Source: an uncultured Burkholderiales bacterium (GTDB lineage Bacteria > Pseudomonadota > Gammaproteobacteria > Burkholderiales > Burkholderiaceae_E). Taken from it: DNA of 14,039 nucleotides. The notes below the pieces were generated by a model. That model saw nothing but the letters and a program-made list of their open reading frames with translations, had not been told where the DNA came from and did not search any database. This document shows positions 12,106 through 14,039 of the stretch, piece after piece. The stretch's first letter is position 1. Every line of letters starts with the position of its first letter. The stretch lies in assembly GCA_903898725.1 (NCBI GenBank), contig CAIUGQ010000405.1:1-14039 (forward strand). Direction: 5' to 3'. The translations under genes and the position numbers were made by a program.

Positions 12106-13731
12106 ATGAACCTGCTGCTGATCACCAGCGACCAGCACCGTGGCGATTGCCTCGGCGCCGCAGGCCGGCGCGTGCGCACGCCCCACCTCGACCTGCTCGC
12201 GTCGCAGGGGACGCGGTTCGACGCGTGCATCACGCCCAACGTGGTCTGCATGCCCGCGCGGGCGTCGATGCTCACCGGCCTGCTGCCGCTGACCCACGGC
12301 ACCCACGACAACGGCATCGACCTCGACGAGGCCACGGGTGAGCGCGGCTTCGCGGGCACGCTGACACGCGCCGGTTACCGCACGGCCTTCATTGGCAAGG
12401 CGCACTTCTCCAGCAACCACTCGGAGCAGCCCACCGGGCGCTGCGAGAACGTGCGCAGCTCGCACCGCTTCCCGGACGACTGGTCCGGACCGTACATGGG
12501 CTTCGAGCACGTCGAGCTCATGCAGCTCGGCCACAACTACTGGCTGCCCGAACGGCCGCCGGGCGGCCTGCACTACGAGCGGTGGTACCACGCCGACGGA
12601 CTCGGCGATCTCAAGGACCGCCTGTACCGCGAGCGGCTGCCGCCCGCGACGCACGCGGCGCAGACCCACCACAGCGCGCTGCCCGTCGCCTGGCACAACA
12701 GCACCTGGGTCGGCGACCGCGGCGTCGAGTACCTGCGGCGTCAGGCCGGGGCGCGCGACGCCGCCGAGCCGCAGGCACCGTTCTGCGCGTGGCTGTCGTT
12801 CGCAGACCCGCATCATCCGTTCGACGCACCGGCGCCCTGGTGCTGGATGCATCGCCCCGAGGACGTGGACCTGCCGCCGGTGCGCACCCGCGATCTGGCG
12901 GGTCGCCCGTGGTGGCATCGGGCCGCGCTCGAGCGGCCCCCGCAGGGCGGCTCCGCGCAGGCCCGGCGCGTGCGCGAGGAGTACTCGCGCATGCCGGCGC
13001 AGACGGACGCGCAGCTGCGCGAGTTGATCGCCAACTACTACGGGATGATCTCGCTGGTGGACCATCAGGTCGGCCGACTGATGGCGGTGCTCGAGGAGAC
13101 CGGCCTGGCGGACGACACCGTCGTGATCTTCACCTCCGATCACGGCGACTGGCTCGGCGACCACGGCCTGGTGCTCAAGGGCCCGATGTTCTACGAGGGG
13201 CTGCTGCGCGTGCCGCTGATCGTGCGCGCCCCTGGGCCGATCGCGGGCCCGGTTGGCGGCGCCTTAGCCGGCCCCTTAGCCAGCGCCGTAGCCGGCTCCG
13301 AAACCGGCCCGGTTGCTGGCCGTGTCGTGCCCGATCCTGTGTCCACGCTCGACCTGGCCGCCACGCTCGGCGACTACGCCGGCGTGGCGATGCCCGATGC
13401 GCGCCACAGCCGCTCGCTGCGTCCGCTGATCGAGGGCCGAGAGGCAGCCGCCGACCGACCCGACCACGCGCTGACCGAGTGGCGACTCGGACCGCAGCGC
13501 TGCGGCGTGGCGCTGGACCTGCGCGGCGTGCGGACGCGCCACGCCAAGCTGACGCTCGAGGCATCCAGCGGCGCGGGCGAGCTGTACGACCTGCGCGACG
13601 ACCCGCACGAGACCGTGAACCGCTTCGACGATCCGGCCTTCGCCGGCCTGCGCGCCGAGCTGATGGACCGGCTCGCGAGCCGGCCGGACGACCGGATGGA
13701 TCCGCTGCCCCTGCCGGTGGGCCCCGCCTGA
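12106..13731 (+). CDS. Cys-type sulfatase (alkaline-phosphatase superfamily)
   Basis: The 541-residue product is a type I sulfatase, hydrolysing sulfate esters (or, in relatives, phosphonate monoesters). It carries the formylglycine signature CMPAR (Cys48-Arg52) in VVCMPARASMLTG; Cys48 would need oxidation by a maturase not seen here. Metal ligands are Asp9 and Gln10 in LITSDQHRGD, the Asp-Gln pair also found in phosphonate monoester hydrolases, and Asp345-His346 in FTSDHGDWLGDHG, with Lys358 shortly after. There is no signal peptide, so it is predicted cytoplasmic. Residues 379-406 are an unusual tetrapeptide-repeat insertion. The ATG at 12106 lies directly before the family's first strand (NLLLITSDQ), with only a weak ribosome-binding site. 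The next gene starts 15 bases later. Choline, aryl or alkyl sulfates are all possible substrates. Confidence 0.92.
   Translation: MNLLLITSDQHRGDCLGAAGRRVRTPHLDLLASQGTRFDACITPNVVCMPARASMLTGLLPLTHGTHDNGIDLDEATGERGFAGTLTRAGYRTAFIGKAHFSSNHSEQPTGRCENVRSSHRFPDDWSGPYMGFEHVELMQLGHNYWLPERPPGGLHYERWYHADGLGDLKDRLYRERLPPATHAAQTHHSALPVAWHNSTWVGDRGVEYLRRQAGARDAAEPQAPFCAWLSFADPHHPFDAPAPWCWMHRPEDVDLPPVRTRDLAGRPWWHRAALERPPQGGSAQARRVREEYSRMPAQTDAQLRELIANYYGMISLVDHQVGRLMAVLEETGLADDTVVIFTSDHGDWLGDHGLVLKGPMFYEGLLRVPLIVRAPGPIAGPVGGALAGPLASAVAGSETGPVAGRVVPDPVSTLDLAATLGDYAGVAMPDARHSRSLRPLIEGREAAADRPDHALTEWRLGPQRCGVALDLRGVRTRHAKLTLEASSGAGELYDLRDDPHETVNRFDDPAFAGLRAELMDRLASRPDDRMDPLPLPVGPA
13240..13323 (+). repeat. Seven-unit, 12-base in-frame repeat in the sulfatase gene
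   Basis: Seven consecutive diverged 12-base units encode tetrapeptides of the form hydrophobic-Ala-Gly-Pro/Ala/Ser; the first is IAGP and the last VAGR. CCTTAGCC recurs 12 bases apart (13262 and 13274), and GGCCCGGTTG recurs 60 bases apart (13246 and 13306), exactly five periods. Units three and four start with TTA, a rare codon choice in DNA this GC-rich; GTA, GAA, GTT and GCT also cluster here. Removing the internal units would leave a normal sulfatase loop. Confidence 0.8.
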
Positions 13732-13746
13732 ACGAGGAACGACACC

Positions 13747-14039
13747 ATGGACCTGTCCCGACGCCGGCTGGTGCTGGCTTCCTGCACGGCCGCCGCGCTC
13801 TCGGGCTGCGCGGCCCCGGCCTCGCGCGACGCGGGCACCGCGCGGCGCCACTACGTGCTTGTCCACGGCGCATGGCACGGCGCCTGGGCCTGGCATCGCA
13901 TGGCGCCGCTGCTGCGCCAGGCCGGCCACACGGTCACGACGCCGACGCTGTCGGGCCTCGGCGAGCGCGCGCACCATGCGCCCGGGCGCTGCGGACTGGA
14001 CGTCCACGTCAAGGACATCACGCAGCACCTGGAGATGGA
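13747..14039 (+). CDS. Alpha/beta-hydrolase lipoprotein, 3' end outside the window
   Basis: The frame is open to the window edge, giving the first 97 residues. It begins with a lipoprotein signal: SRRRLVLAS (4-12, twin-arginine-like) and the lipobox LSGC with Cys21 as the lipidated residue. The alpha/beta-hydrolase start follows: YVLVHGAWHGAWAWHRMAP (the HG oxyanion-hole motif), LLRQAGHTVTTPTLSGLGER, then LDVHVKDI. These are typical of the EstC/plant-methylesterase-like group of small esterases; the nucleophile Ser and catalytic His lie beyond the window. GAGGA (13734-13738) precedes the ATG by 8 bases, and the sulfatase stop is 15 bases upstream, so the genes are one operon. It probably cleaves an ester outside the cytoplasm, before or after sulfate removal; the substrate is unknown. 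Confidence 0.88.
   Translation, partial: MDLSRRRLVLASCTAAALSGCAAPASRDAGTARRHYVLVHGAWHGAWAWHRMAPLLRQAGHTVTTPTLSGLGERAHHAPGRCGLDVHVKDITQHLEM

Noticed and set aside
10903..13164. A 753-codon open frame on the minus strand under the Bug and sulfatase genes
   Set aside because: It has no recognisable domain and lies opposite two strongly supported genes. Long antisense open frames are expected in DNA this GC-rich.

Overview
The window is GC-rich DNA with strong G/C preference at third codon positions. It carries two tripartite-tricarboxylate (TctC/Bug-type) solute-binding proteins with no transporter membrane genes beside them, three LysR regulators and one Crp/Fnr regulator. This fits a metabolically versatile betaproteobacterium, most likely of the order Burkholderiales. 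That is an inference from gene content and composition; I cannot name a genus. I saw no rRNA, tRNA, CRISPR array, insertion sequence or phage gene.

Layout. (1) 67-744: a nitroreductase-family flavoprotein, convergent with a LysR regulator (804-1841, minus strand). (2) The LysR gene is divergent from a tandem pair of exported DUF1254/DUF1214 proteins (1991-3385 and 3420-4904); the 149-base gap between them holds inverted repeats suited to a LysR operator. (3) On the minus strand, reading leftward, come a Nac-like LysR regulator (6877-7803), a Bug-type binding protein with a TTG start (5739-6725) and a class II aldolase/adducin-family enzyme (4958-5731); the last two are 7 bases apart and form an operon. 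(4) 7934-8580: a VapBC-type toxin-antitoxin pair with a clear inverted-repeat operator, followed after 23 bases by a third LysR gene (8604-9503, TTG start). (5) On the minus strand lie a pyridoxamine-phosphate-oxidase-like flavin protein (9572-10207), whose 3' end looks frameshifted, and a Crp/Fnr-type regulator (10349-11011). (6) Divergent from that regulator is a plus-strand operon: a second Bug-type binding protein (11098-12072), a Cys-type sulfatase (12106-13731) and a lipoprotein-type alpha/beta hydrolase cut by the window end (13747-14039).

How it works together. The window reads as a series of small catabolic or uptake modules, each beside its own transcription factor. The Bug-aldolase module looks like carboxylate uptake plus an aldolase or decarboxylase step. 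The Bug-sulfatase-hydrolase module looks like use of an organic sulfate ester. The DUF1254/DUF1214 pair is periplasmic and of unknown function.

The most notable points are an in-frame 12-base repeat expansion inside the sulfatase gene, an out-of-frame continuation with perfect G/C third positions after the flavin-protein stop codon, the paired exported DUF1254 proteins under a divergent LysR, and the VapBC pair apparently sharing a transcript with a LysR gene. I found no clearly new multi-gene system; the DUF1254 pair and the sulfatase cluster are the best candidates for undescribed biochemistry.
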